A DNA stretch of 64,000 bases from Nocardia mexicana NBRC 108244 (GCF_001613165.1 NZ_BDBV01000047.1:1-64000), one strand, 5' to 3'; counted from the first letter of the stretch, positions 54,174 to 62,906 are shown. Notes: generated by a model from the sequence alone, not told the origin. Program-made: numbers and translations.

Positions 54174-55375
54174 CCCGCGCGGCCACCGGCAGCCGCGGCC
54201 ATATCGGTCTGATTCTGACCTTGGCCGCCCTGACGGGCGTCGCGCCCATGGCGACCGATATGTACGTTCCCGGCCTGCCCGAACTGACCAGATCACTGCA
54301 CGCGTCACCGACGGCCGTACAGCTGTCGATGACGGGATTCCTGGTCGGCGTGGTAGCCGGGCAGCTGGTGCTCGGCCCGATCAGCGATGCGGTCGGACGC
54401 AGGCGCGTCCTGCTCGCCGGTGCCGCGGCGTTCGCGATCTGTTCGGCCGCTTGCGCATCGGCTCCGACCGCCGAGCTGCTCAACGCCGCGCGCGTGGGCC
54501 AGGGCATCGCCGGTGCGGCCGGACTCGTCGTGTCCCGGGCCGTGATCACGGATCTGTTCGGCGCCGTGGCCGCCGCGCGGAAATTCTCGGCCCTGGCCGC
54601 AATCACCTCGGCCGCACCGATTCTGGCGCCGATGATCGGCGGGGCGGTACTGAGCGTCGCCTCGTGGCGCATGGTCTTCGCCGTGCTGACCGTCCTCGGC
54701 CTGGCGCAGGTGGCGGCCGTCGCGGTGTGGGTGCCCGAATCGCTGGCTCCGTCGCAGCGCGCGGCGAGCCGGCCGCTGGCGATCCTGCGCTCGATGCGGC
54801 AGTTGCTGCGCCGCAGGGCGCTGGTCTGCTACGCGATCAGCCTGTGCTTCGGGGGCGCGGCCGTCTACGTCTACGTGGCCGGTTCCAGCTTCGTTTTCGA
54901 AGGGGCATACGGGTTTTCGTCCTCGTCGACCAGCATCGTGTACGGCGTGAACGCGCTCGGCACCATGGCGGGCAGCGCCCTGGCCGGATGGCTGGTCACT
55001 CGCATCGGCACCGCCCGGTTGCTCGTGACCGGGATCGGAGCCAGCCTGGCCGCGGCGTGCTCGCTGGTGGTCCTCACCGTCGCCACCGGTGGATCGTCGG
55101 TCGTCACATGGGCCTGCCTGTTCGCCATGATCACGGCGTTCGGGCTGTACTTTCCGGCCGTCACCGCCGCCGCACAGGAACTCGGTCGTGACGCGCCCGG
55201 TGCGACCTCGGCGCTCCTGGGCGGCGGACAGTTCCTGCTGGGCGGCGCGGCGGCTCCGCTCGTCGGCCTCTTCGGCACCGGCGGCGTGCTGCCGATGGCG
55301 GTGCTGACCGCGCTGTGCCTCACCGCCGCAACGCTTTCCGCCCTCGCCGGGCGGCGGAGTGGCCCGGTGACGTGA
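54170..55375 (+). CDS. MFS exporter, Bcr/CflA type
   Basis: 401 residues, twelve helices. Motif A is GPISDAVGRRRVLLAG and the helix-1 motif ATDMYVPGLPEL is typical of Bcr/CflA drug exporters; relatives include exporters of metallophores. It may export a drug or a product of the upstream operon; the latter is speculation. Confidence 0.9.
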   Translation: MTRAATGSRGHIGLILTLAALTGVAPMATDMYVPGLPELTRSLHASPTAVQLSMTGFLVGVVAGQLVLGPISDAVGRRRVLLAGAAAFAICSAACASAPTAELLNAARVGQGIAGAAGLVVSRAVITDLFGAVAAARKFSALAAITSAAPILAPMIGGAVLSVASWRMVFAVLTVLGLAQVAAVAVWVPESLAPSQRAASRPLAILRSMRQLLRRRALVCYAISLCFGGAAVYVYVAGSSFVFEGAYGFSSSSTSIVYGVNALGTMAGSALAGWLVTRIGTARLLVTGIGASLAAACSLVVLTVATGGSSVVTWACLFAMITAFGLYFPAVTAAAQELGRDAPGATSALLGGGQFLLGGAAAPLVGLFGTGGVLPMAVLTALCLTAATLSALAGRRSGPVT

Positions 55376-55384
55376 GACGGCGGG

Positions 55385-56188
55385 TCAGGGCTTACGGCCG
55401 ACCGCGCCGTAGGCGTCGAGCGGATCGGTGGGGCCGATGCGGCGCGCGACCGGGCGCCAGTCGGTGATCGGGACCATCCCCGGCGGCACCAGCTCCAGTC
55501 CCTCGAAACAGGTGCTCAACTGATCGGGGCTGCGCAGGACGTACGGCACGCCGCCGGACTGGACCAGCTTCTCGCTGCCCGCGACCACCTCGTCGCCGGT
55601 ATCGGTGCCGTCCCACAGCACGAGATAGCTTCCCGCACACAGCGGTTCCAGCATGCGCGCGGTGATGTCGCGCAGCACGGCGAGGTCCGGTTCGTAGCCG
55701 AGGACACCCATGAACAACACCGCCGTGGGCCGCGTGAAGTCGATGACCTCGGCGGCCTCGGCCAGGATGAGATCGGGGTCGTGATAGTCGGCGTGCACGT
55801 AGGTGGTCACGCCCTCGGGGCTGGTGTTGGTCAGCAGGGCGCGCGCGTGCGCGAGCACCAGCGGATCGTTGTCCACGTAGACGATCCGGGACTCGGGCGC
55901 GATCTGCTGCGCGACCTCGTGGGTGTTCTGCATCGTCGGCAATCCGGTGCCCACATCGATGAACTGCCGGATCCCGGCCTCGCCGGCCAGATGGCTCACC
56001 ACCTGCACCAGGAACTCCCGCGACAGCTTGGCCATCCGCACGATATCCGGATACACCTCGGCCACCGCATCACCGGCGGCGCGGTCGGACGGATAATTGT
56101 CCTCGCCGCCCATCCAGTAGTTCCAGATCCGGGCCGCGTGGGGGGTATCGATATCGATGCCCGCGATCGCCCGACTGTCCTCGGTCAT
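55385..56188 (-). CDS. PF04672 (DUF574) SAM-dependent methyltransferase, copy 1
   Basis: 267 residues. Family motifs ARIWNYWMGGEDNYPSDRAA, QFIDVGTGLPTMQNTHEVAQ and IVYVDNDPLVLAHARALL. This actinobacterial family is abundant; substrates are unknown. A related copy lies at 57558-58382 on the other strand, about 50 percent similar by eye. Confidence 0.93.
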   Translation of the reverse strand: MTEDSRAIAGIDIDTPHAARIWNYWMGGEDNYPSDRAAGDAVAEVYPDIVRMAKLSREFLVQVVSHLAGEAGIRQFIDVGTGLPTMQNTHEVAQQIAPESRIVYVDNDPLVLAHARALLTNTSPEGVTTYVHADYHDPDLILAEAAEVIDFTRPTAVLFMGVLGYEPDLAVLRDITARMLEPLCAGSYLVLWDGTDTGDEVVAGSEKLVQSGGVPYVLRSPDQLSTCFEGLELVPPGMVPITDWRPVARRIGPTDPLDAYGAVGRKP

Positions 56189-56256
56189 AGGCTCAAACCT
56201 CTGTCTCGCAGTCGTTTCCGGGCTCGATGCCGGACGCCGCTCGGCTCGGAACGCGC

Positions 56257-56490
56257 CTATGCTACCTGCGGAGCATCCTTACCGCGCAACACTTTCCGAC
56301 TGCCGGGGGTGGCCGGATGACGGCAGGCGCCGATGGCGGACAACTCCTGCTCGATCGCCCGCGCCGCGTAGTGCTGGCCCGATGTGTGCAGGTGCGCGAT
56401 CCGCCCCCGGACGGCCTCAATGCCGAATTCCCTGGTGACGTCCGTTATTCCGATGCGGGACGTGGTCGCGGGCTCGAGCGCCTCGGTCAC
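56257..56490 (-). CDS. Small hypothetical protein upstream of methyltransferase 1
   Basis: 77 residues from GTG 56490, which follows GCAGGGGG. The product (ATTSRIGITDVTREFGIEAV, RAIEQELSAIGAC) is protein-like, though no family is recognised. It ends 68 bp before methyltransferase 1 on the same strand, divergent from the XRE gene. Confidence 0.5.
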   Translation of the reverse strand: MTEALEPATTSRIGITDVTREFGIEAVRGRIAHLHTSGQHYAARAIEQELSAIGACRHPATPGSRKVLRGKDAPQVA

Positions 56491-56545
56491 GGCATCCCCC
56501 TGCTCGATAGTGGCGCCGATGGTTCTAGATCGAGTGTACCGTGCC

Positions 56546-56568
56546 GCTGCACGTGCAGCAGCACGTGC
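56546..56568. promoter_or_regulatory. Tandem CACGTG palindromes between the divergent genes
   Basis: GCTGCACGTGCAGC (56546-56559) is a perfect 14-bp palindrome, and GCACGTGC follows at 56561-56568, 1 bp on. It sits in the 154-bp gap between the small ORF and the XRE gene, the natural operator site. Confidence 0.6.
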
Positions 56569-56644
56569 GACCGCCGACCGGTGGGGTGGAAATCGTTGTG
56601 GCACACTCGATGACGCGACACCGCAGCCCGACAGGAGAAAAACC

Positions 56645-57556
56645 GTGGTCGAAGGCAATGCCGTGGCGGCTCGCGCCGTGGGTAACGACGGAGCGGGCGA
56701 GGATCCGGCGGTGCTGCGCCTGGTACTGGGCGCGCGATTACGCAGGCTGCGGGAGGCCGCGGGGATCAGCGGCCAGACCGCCGGCCGCGCGATCCGGGCC
56801 TCCCACTCGAAGATCAGCCGCCTCGAGGCCGGGCGGGTCGGATTCCGCGCGATGGACATCGACGATCTGCTGACGCTGTACGGGGTCGAGGATCCGGATA
56901 CCCGCGCCGACTACCTGCGCCTGGCGCAGCGGGCCAACGGCACCGGGCGCTGGCAGGTCGACGACGATGCCGGGCAGCGGCTGGACACCTTCCTCGCCCT
57001 CGAGGACGCCGCCGCCATGGTGCGTTCCTACGCCCCGGGCGTGATCCCGGACCTACTGCAGACCGCCGCGTACGCCCATGCGGTGTCCGCGGTCTCGCGG
57101 CCGGGGCCGACCGCCGACGTGCAGCGGCGCGTCGAACTGCTGATGCGGCGGCAGCGCCTGATCCATCGCCGGGTCCCGCCGAAACTGTGGCTGCTGATCG
57201 AGGAGGCCGTGCTGCGCCGCCCCTTCGGCGGTGTCGAGGTCTGGCGCGACCAACTCGACCACCTGGCGAGCGCCGCCGCGCGCCCTGAAATCACCGTGCA
57301 GATCCTGCCCGACCACATCGGCGGGCCCGCCATCAGCGCGGTCCCGTTCACCCTGCTCCGCTTCGCCGAACCCGATCTCGGCGATATCGTGCACCTCAAC
57401 CACGCCACCGGCGCGCAGTTCCTGGACCGGCGTGGCGATCTGGATGCGTACCATGCGATCTGGGACCGGCTGTGCGTGCACGCCGCCCCGCCCGCGCACA
57501 CCGGCGACGCGATCGCCGCGCTCCTCGCAGACCGGACCGACTTGTGGACACGCTGA
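56645..57556 (+). CDS. XRE regulator with DUF5753
   Basis: 303 residues. Helix-turn-helix at residues about 25-75 (AGISGQTAGRAIRASHSKIS, RLEAGRVGF), DUF5753 at 110-290 (YAPGVIPDLLQTAAYAHAVS, LPDHIGGPAISAVPFTLLRF). GTG 56645 lies after CAGGAG. It precedes methyltransferase 2 by 1 bp, and no DUF397 gene follows, unlike the copy at 23489. Confidence 0.93.
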   Translation: MVEGNAVAARAVGNDGAGEDPAVLRLVLGARLRRLREAAGISGQTAGRAIRASHSKISRLEAGRVGFRAMDIDDLLTLYGVEDPDTRADYLRLAQRANGTGRWQVDDDAGQRLDTFLALEDAAAMVRSYAPGVIPDLLQTAAYAHAVSAVSRPGPTADVQRRVELLMRRQRLIHRRVPPKLWLLIEEAVLRRPFGGVEVWRDQLDHLASAAARPEITVQILPDHIGGPAISAVPFTLLRFAEPDLGDIVHLNHATGAQFLDRRGDLDAYHAIWDRLCVHAAPPAHTGDAIAALLADRTDLWTR

Positions 57557-57557
57557 C

Positions 57558-58382
57558 ATGAACGAGAACCAGGCCGCCGAGCCGGTCGAGATCGACACCA
57601 CCGTCGCGCACGAGGCGCGCGTCTACGACTACTGGCTCGGCGGCAAGGACAACTATCCCGCCGATCGCGCGCTGGGTGATGTCATCGCCGGGCATATCCC
57701 GACGATCAAGACCATGGCCCGCGCCAACCGCGCCTTCCTCGCCCGCTCGGTCCGCTACCTGGTCGCCGACGCCGGGATCACGCAGTTTCTCGATATCGGC
57801 ACCGGCATCCCCGCCGCGGGCAACACCCACGAGGTCGCCCAGCGCCTCGATCCCGGCGCGCGCATCGTGTACGTGGACAAGGATCCGATCGTGCTCGCGC
57901 ACGCCCGCGCGCTCATGTCGGGCACGCCCGTCGGCCGCACCCGTTTCATCCACGCCGATCTGGAGGATCCGCGCGGCATCCTCGACAATCCGGCGCTCGC
58001 CGAGACCCTGGACCTGGGCGAACCGGTCGCGATCATGCTCGTCGCGATCATGATGTACTTCCGCGACGCCGACCGGCCCTGTGACATCGTCGCCACGCTG
58101 CTGGACGCGGTGCCGCCCGGCAGCCACCTCGTGATCACCCACCCCACCGCCGATTTCGCCCCCGAGGCCATGGCGGCCGTCGCCGCCTCCGCGGAGGCCT
58201 CCGGCATCGCGTTCCAGCCGCGCAGCCACGACGACACGCTCGCGCTGTTCGCCGGTACCGAACTCGTCGCGCCCGGGCTGGTGCCCGTAGCCGCCTGGCG
58301 GCCCGATCTGACCGACGGGCCCACGGCGGTCGGCGATCCGCACAGTGCCTGGTACTGGTCCGGTATCGGCCGCAAGCCCTGA
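57558..58382 (+). CDS. PF04672 (DUF574) SAM-dependent methyltransferase, copy 2
   Basis: 274 residues. ARVYDYWLGGKDNYPADRAL, QFLDIGTGIPAAGNTHEVAQ and VDKDPIVLAHARAL are the family motifs. It is directly behind the XRE gene and probably co-transcribed with it. Confidence 0.93.
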   Translation: MNENQAAEPVEIDTTVAHEARVYDYWLGGKDNYPADRALGDVIAGHIPTIKTMARANRAFLARSVRYLVADAGITQFLDIGTGIPAAGNTHEVAQRLDPGARIVYVDKDPIVLAHARALMSGTPVGRTRFIHADLEDPRGILDNPALAETLDLGEPVAIMLVAIMMYFRDADRPCDIVATLLDAVPPGSHLVITHPTADFAPEAMAAVAASAEASGIAFQPRSHDDTLALFAGTELVAPGLVPVAAWRPDLTDGPTAVGDPHSAWYWSGIGRKP

Positions 58383-58502
58383 CGCCGCGGGTCCGAAACG
58401 CTGCGATCGCGCTGGCAGTAGCGTCACGTTGCCCAGTGTTAGCCTGGTGGGGCTTGTGAACGACCTGTCCCGGTACGACTCACGATGCAAAAGGGGTCGA
58501 AG

Positions 58503-59423
58503 ATGCTGCTGCGCCGCCTCGCCCGACCGTTGCTCGCGTCCACGTTCGTGGTGCAGGGGGTGGACACGCTGCTGCATCCCGACCGGCAGGTGCAGTCCGC
58601 CACCGAGTTGATATCGCGCGGCGCGTCGGACTCGTCGAATGCGGCAGTGGATCCGGCCACCCTGGTGCGGATCACCGCGGCGGCCCAGGTGGCGGCCGGT
58701 GGGCTGCTGGCGCTGGGGAAGATGCCGCGAATCGCCGCGACGGTGCTGGCGGCGACGGTGGTCCCGGCGACGGTCACCCAGCAGGACTTCTGGGCGGAAC
58801 AGGACCCTGAGCGCCGGGCGAGCAAACGCACCGCATTCCTCAAGGACCTCGGCCTGCTCGGCGGTCTGCTGATCGCGGGCGCGGATACCGAGGGCAAGCC
58901 GTCGCTGGGGTGGCGCGGCCGGCGCGCGGCCCGCCGCTCCACCGAGGCGGTCCGGGCCGCGCTCCCGATCGGCGCCGTCGGCGGGGCCGAGGCGGGCGGG
59001 GCGCTGCGAGAACACGCGCACGACACCGCGATTCGCACTCGGCTGCTCGCCGACGCCGCGGCGGCCAAGGGGACCGAACTGGCCGGTGCCGCGCAGACCC
59101 AGGGCTCGCGGTGGGCCGACTATCTCAAGACGCACGGGCCCGAGTGGGCCGAGTACGTGAAGACGCACGGACCGGAGTGGGCCGAGTACGTCAAGACACA
59201 CGGACCCGAATGGGCCGGGGCCGCACGGGAACAGGGTGCGGAGGTGGCGGCGGTCGCGCGGGAACACGGAGCGGAATGGGCCGATCTGGCGCGCGAGCAC
59301 GGCGCGGAGTGGGCCGAGCGCGCGAAGGACCGCGGACCCGATCTCGCCGCTACCGCCAAGGAGCGCGGGAGTGGGTTGATCGGCACCGTGCGCGATCGTG
59401 CAAAGGACGCGCGCCGGGGTTAG
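58503..59423 (+). CDS. DoxX-like membrane protein with a hendecad-repeat tail
   Basis: 306 residues. Residues 1-130 form a DoxX-type four-helix membrane domain (LARPLLASTFVVQGVDTLLH, LGLLGGLLIAGADTEGKPSL). Residues about 193-302 are ten 11-residue repeats such as WAEYVKTHGPE and WADLAREHGAE, likely a long right-handed helix or coiled coil. AAGGGG precedes the ATG at 58503. Tails of this kind are found in surface or cytoskeletal anchors; here the role is unknown. Confidence 0.85.
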   Translation: MLLRRLARPLLASTFVVQGVDTLLHPDRQVQSATELISRGASDSSNAAVDPATLVRITAAAQVAAGGLLALGKMPRIAATVLAATVVPATVTQQDFWAEQDPERRASKRTAFLKDLGLLGGLLIAGADTEGKPSLGWRGRRAARRSTEAVRAALPIGAVGGAEAGGALREHAHDTAIRTRLLADAAAAKGTELAGAAQTQGSRWADYLKTHGPEWAEYVKTHGPEWAEYVKTHGPEWAGAAREQGAEVAAVAREHGAEWADLAREHGAEWAERAKDRGPDLAATAKERGSGLIGTVRDRAKDARRG

Positions 59424-59479
59424 CACAGAGCCCGGGAACATCTATGTGGAGCGGCTCCGAGTCATTCTCGGGAGCCCTA

Positions 59480-59507
59480 GTCATTCCCGGCGTGCTTTGG
59501 CCGGGAC
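59480..59507. repeat. REP-like palindrome in the gap before the MFS gene
   Basis: TCATTCCCGGCGTGCTTTGG and following CCGGGA matches the REP family left arm, and a shorter arm precedes it at 59461. The remaining 59424-59799 contains no gene I can support. Confidence 0.6.
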
Positions 59508-59799
59508 TTTGCAGGGCGCAGCGTGCAGCAACACCTACGGCGGTGACGCCGATGCTGGATGCGCTTGCCGGAAGGTTCCGAGATGGTAAAACCCGGTTTG
59601 ACACGCTGCGCCCGAGCAGGCATGGACTTGTTCGGCTCATGCACGACGAACGCTACCGGCTTCCCATCGGTGGTTAGGAACGTCGGCGGCGGGGCAAACG
59701 GTTACCGATCAGCAACGGTCGGCCGCGCCTCGCCGACACTCCCGTATCGGCTCGGCACGATGTCCGCGAACGACATTCGATGCTCGGGAAGGGGAGCGC

Positions 59800-61290
59800 T
59801 TGGCGACGATCGACACCCCGGTGGCGCAGGTGTGGCCCGACCGGGTGGCGCAGCGGGGGGACCGGCGGCGATTGGCGCTGTGCGCGGTCGCCCTGCTGTC
59901 CTGTCTGCCGGGTGTCGATGCGGCCGTGCACGCCGTGGCGCTGGCGCAGGTCGAGCAGGAATTCGAGATGAGTTCGGCGGCAGCGGGTTTCGCGGCGGGG
60001 GTCGCCGGACTGCTGACTGCCGCGTGCCTGCTGGCGGCGGGGGTGCTCGGTGATCGCACGGGGCGGCGCCGGGTGCTGCTCGGGGGTGGCGGCGGGCTCG
60101 TAATCGGCTGTCTGATTACGGCTTTCGCTCTCGACCCGGTGATGTTCATCGTCGGACGCGCCGTCACCGGCACGGCCACCGCCGCGCTCGTCGTGACGGC
60201 CCTGGCCGTGCTGCCCGGGCTGTTCTTTCCGGAGGAATTACCCGCGGTGGTCGGCATGTGGCTGGCCGTGCAGGCGGCGGCCGTCCTGGTCTGCGGTGTC
60301 TCCGGGGGTTTCCTGGTCACCGGACCGGGTTGGCGCACAGGGTATTTGCTGACCGCGGTCGTCGCGGTGGTGCTGGTCGCCGCGGGGTGGGTGGTGGTTC
60401 CCGTCGCCGGACCCGGGCCCGGGCGGCGCCGCGACGTGGTCGGTGTGCTGCTGGCCGCGGCGGTGCCGGTCGCGTTGTTCGGTGGGATGTACCGGGTGTC
60501 CGAAACCGGTTGGCGCAGTTCGCCGGTGCTCGGTGCGCTGGTGCTCGCGGCGGCGCTGGCGGCGGCGTTCGCGTGGTGGGAATACCGCTGCCCGGAACCT
60601 GCGCTGCCGGTGCGGTTGTTCCGGGCGTCGCCGTTCACCGCCGCCTGCCTCGCGGGATTCGCGTGCGACGTGGCCGCGGTGGCGTACACGTTGCCGATCG
60701 CGACGCTGCTGGCGGGCCGTCCGGAGGGGTCGGCGACCACGGCGCTGATCCTCGCGGTCCCGATGTATCTGGGCATGGTCATCGGCGCGGTGCTGGCCGG
60801 GTCGGCACAGGATCGCGGTGTGCCGCTGCGGGAGATGCTGATATTCGGCCTGCTGTGCTGCGCGTTCGGGGTGTTCCTCGGCGGGTGCGTGGACGTGCGG
60901 GCGGAATCCTGGCTGTACGCGACCGTCGGAACCGTCGTGGGTTTCGGGGCGATGTGGACACAGGGCGCTCAGGCCGCGGTGACGATATCGGCCGTGGCGC
61001 CCGATCGGGCCGGTTCGGCCGCGGCCGTGCAGGCGGCGGTGAGCAGGCTGGGCCTGGTCCTCGGCCCCCTGGCGCTGGCGCCGATCATCACGGTGTTCTC
61101 CGGGGTCGGCTCGGGTGAGGACGCCTTCTTCCGCGGATTCTCCGTCGGCCTGTGGACCATCGCCGTCCTGCTCTGCGCCACGGCCCTGGCCTCCGGCGCC
61201 GCCATCCACAGCCACCGAGCCCGCACCACCACCGAATCCGCCACCTACTGCCGCTACCGAGCCGGCCACTCCCCGGCCGGTGCTCGCTGA
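59800..61290 (+). CDS. MFS transporter, DHA2 (EmrB/QacA-like)
   Basis: 496 residues, 13-14 helices. Motif A GVLGDRTGRRRVLLGG and motif C-like GPGWRTGYLLTAVVAVVL indicate a proton antiporter. TTG 59800 follows GGAAGGGGAG; no ATG is in frame near. The stop is directly at the first hairpin of the array. Confidence 0.9.
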   Translation: MATIDTPVAQVWPDRVAQRGDRRRLALCAVALLSCLPGVDAAVHAVALAQVEQEFEMSSAAAGFAAGVAGLLTAACLLAAGVLGDRTGRRRVLLGGGGGLVIGCLITAFALDPVMFIVGRAVTGTATAALVVTALAVLPGLFFPEELPAVVGMWLAVQAAAVLVCGVSGGFLVTGPGWRTGYLLTAVVAVVLVAAGWVVVPVAGPGPGRRRDVVGVLLAAAVPVALFGGMYRVSETGWRSSPVLGALVLAAALAAAFAWWEYRCPEPALPVRLFRASPFTAACLAGFACDVAAVAYTLPIATLLAGRPEGSATTALILAVPMYLGMVIGAVLAGSAQDRGVPLREMLIFGLLCCAFGVFLGGCVDVRAESWLYATVGTVVGFGAMWTQGAQAAVTISAVAPDRAGSAAAVQAAVSRLGLVLGPLALAPIITVFSGVGSGEDAFFRGFSVGLWTIAVLLCATALASGAAIHSHRARTTTESATYCRYRAGHSPAGAR

Positions 61291-61328
61291 TCCCGTCGTC
61301 GCGGCCCCAGGGGGCCGCGACGACGGGA
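61291..61328. terminator. Palindrome A, terminator of the MFS gene
   Basis: TCCCGTCGTCGCGGCCCC and its exact reverse complement, separated by AG, start directly after the MFS stop codon. It can end the transcript arriving from the left. Confidence 0.8.
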
Positions 61329-61391
61329 AATAAAAAGGGCCCCAGACCCGGGACCGAACTCGTCCTGGGTCCGCCGACTTGTCGCTCCCGA

Positions 61392-61837
61392 CTTCGGGTG
61401 GTTGTCCCTGTCGTTCTCGGCTTCGGGTGGTTGTCCCTGTCGTTCCCGGCTTCGGGCGGTCGACCCTATCGTTTCTGTCCTCGGGCGGTTGTCCCGTTTA
61501 TTCCCGTCGATGGCCGGTTCCTTCATTTCCCGTCGTCGCGGCCCCCTAGGGCCGCGACGACGGGATCAGGGGGCGGATGGCTCAGTGGGTGGTTCCTATG
61601 GTTCTCGTCGTGGTGGGTGGTTCCTGTCGTTCCCGTCCTTGGCCGGTAGTCCCCTTGTTCCCGCCGTCGGTCAGTTCTTTGCATTTCCGTCGTCGGCGGG
61701 TTCTTTGCATTTCCGTTGGCCGGTTCCTTTACCCCGAGGCCGGTCGGTTCCTTGCATATTCCCGTCGTCTATCCCGAGGCCGGTCGGTTCCTTGCATATT
61801 CCCGTCGTCTATCCCGACGCCGGTCGGTTCCTTGCAT
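61392..61837. repeat. Non-coding tandem repeat array interrupted by palindrome B
   Basis: Block 1 (61392-61507) is four 29-bp units beginning C(T/C)TCGGG(T/C)GG. Block 2 (about 61590-61837) has 26-bp units with GGTTC-TTTGCATTTCCGTC followed by two exact 40-bp units (61736-61775 and 61776-61815) and a truncated third. Palindrome B (61528-61565, arms of 17 bp around CCTA) splits the blocks. The 602-bp gap 61291-61892 holds no supported gene. Confidence 0.75.
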
Positions 61838-61874
61838 TCCCGTCGTCGCGGCCCCTGGGGCCGCGACGACGGGA
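61838..61874. terminator. Palindrome C, terminator of the SRPBCC gene
   Basis: The 18-bp arms are those of palindrome A with a single T between. It lies 18 bp beyond the SRPBCC stop, so it can terminate leftward transcription. Confidence 0.8.
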
Positions 61875-61892
61875 TCAGGTGGGCGGGACGGA

Positions 61893-62447
61893 TTACTGGG
61901 TGGTGGGTGGGTCGAGGGCCTCGACTTCCAGGCGTTCGGCGTACTGCTCGTTGAGGTCGGGCCAGCCGTAGTTCAGGGCGTCGGCGCCGACGATCGGGCC
62001 GACGGGGGTGCCGGCGAGCAGGAGGGCGGCGACGTCCAGGCATATGTGCCAGCCCGCCGCTATCTGCGCCGCGACGGTGCGCTCGGGGAGTCGGTGGGTG
62101 AGCCGCAGTACGGTCCCGGAGCCGTGTTCGGTCAGCTCCCAGCGCACCACGTCGTCGCCCCAGGTGAATTCGAGCAGGGCCGGTCGCTCGGCGGTGCGGA
62201 CCTCGCCGTGCAACTCCTGCTGTTCGTCGCCGTCGATCATGAGCAGGGTGACGGGTCCGGGCGCGGCGAGGGACCGGGTCGCGGTGTAGGGCGCCCATTC
62301 GCGCAACTCGTCGGGCTCGGTGAGCGCGGACCACACCGCCTCCCGGCCCTGCGGGAATTCGCGGGTGAAGACGAGCGCCCAGTGCCCGTCGTCCTGGACG
62401 AGGTCCACCTGTTGCAGCGGGCCGGGATGGTACTGGCGGGTGGTCAT
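61893..62447 (-). CDS. SRPBCC/AHSA1-family protein
   Basis: 184 residues. FPQGREAVWSALTEPDELRE is the AHSA1 start, and WELTEHGSGTVLRLTHRLPE a later strand. SRPBCC proteins bind hydrophobic ligands. It follows the ArsR gene with an ATGA overlap, an arrangement seen in many bacteria. Confidence 0.9.
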   Translation of the reverse strand: MTTRQYHPGPLQQVDLVQDDGHWALVFTREFPQGREAVWSALTEPDELREWAPYTATRSLAAPGPVTLLMIDGDEQQELHGEVRTAERPALLEFTWGDDVVRWELTEHGSGTVLRLTHRLPERTVAAQIAAGWHICLDVAALLLAGTPVGPIVGADALNYGWPDLNEQYAERLEVEALDPPTTQ

Positions 62448-62761
62448 GGCGTGCGGTCCTTTCGGTCGAGGTGGCGGCCCAGGGCGTCGAGGTGGCGTGG
62501 CCACAGCCGCAGGTACGGCGTGAGCCAGCTGTCCAGCTCCTCGAAGGGGCCGGGGGAGAGGCGGTAGATCCGTTTCTGCGCCGCGACCTCGCAGGTGACG
62601 AAGCCGGAGTCGCGCAGCACCCGCAGATGCTTCGACACCGTCGGTTGCGGCAGTTCCAGGTGGGTGGCGAGCTCGCCCACGGTGGCGTCACCGGCGCGCA
62701 GCCGATCGAGGATCCGCCTGCGTTGCGGTTCGGCCACCACGGAGAAGAGGTCGTTCGCCAC
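62444..62761 (-). CDS. ArsR-family regulator
   Basis: 105 residues. FSVVAEPQRRRILDRLRAGD, VGELATHLELPQPTVSKHLR and YRLSPGPFEELDSWL form the winged helix; metal-binding cysteines of true ArsR/SmtB members are missing. The GTG at 62761 is just 1 bp after AGGAG; with TATGTT 12 bp upstream a leaderless start is likely. Confidence 0.88.
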   Translation of the reverse strand: MANDLFSVVAEPQRRRILDRLRAGDATVGELATHLELPQPTVSKHLRVLRDSGFVTCEVAAQKRIYRLSPGPFEELDSWLTPYLRLWPRHLDALGRHLDRKDRTP

Positions 62762-62781
62762 GCTCCTAACATACTCCTACA

Positions 62782-62791
62782 CGTATATACG
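62782..62791. promoter_or_regulatory. ArsR operator candidate
   Basis: CGTATATACG is a perfect palindrome 20 bp before the ArsR start, within the 145-bp divergent region. TATAGAT near 62857 may be the -10 of the NTF2 gene. Confidence 0.5.
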
Positions 62792-62906
62792 CTACAAGGC
62801 ATATAACCTGATCAATCGGATTCCCGCCTGTTCTCCGGCGGTGAATTAGAACGCGTTATAGATTGAGTGGGTCATGTCGCCCGCATCGAAGCGCGAAGGA
62901 TTGCCG

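Noticed and set aside
61392-61837. Possible CRISPR array
   Set aside because: Units are 26-40 bp, adjacent without unique spacers, diverge from one another, and no cas genes are near.
61402-61971. 189-codon open frame through the repeat array
   Set aside because: It consists of translated repeat units and hairpins (Arg/Pro/Gly/Ser), runs into the opposite-strand gene, and has no ribosome site.
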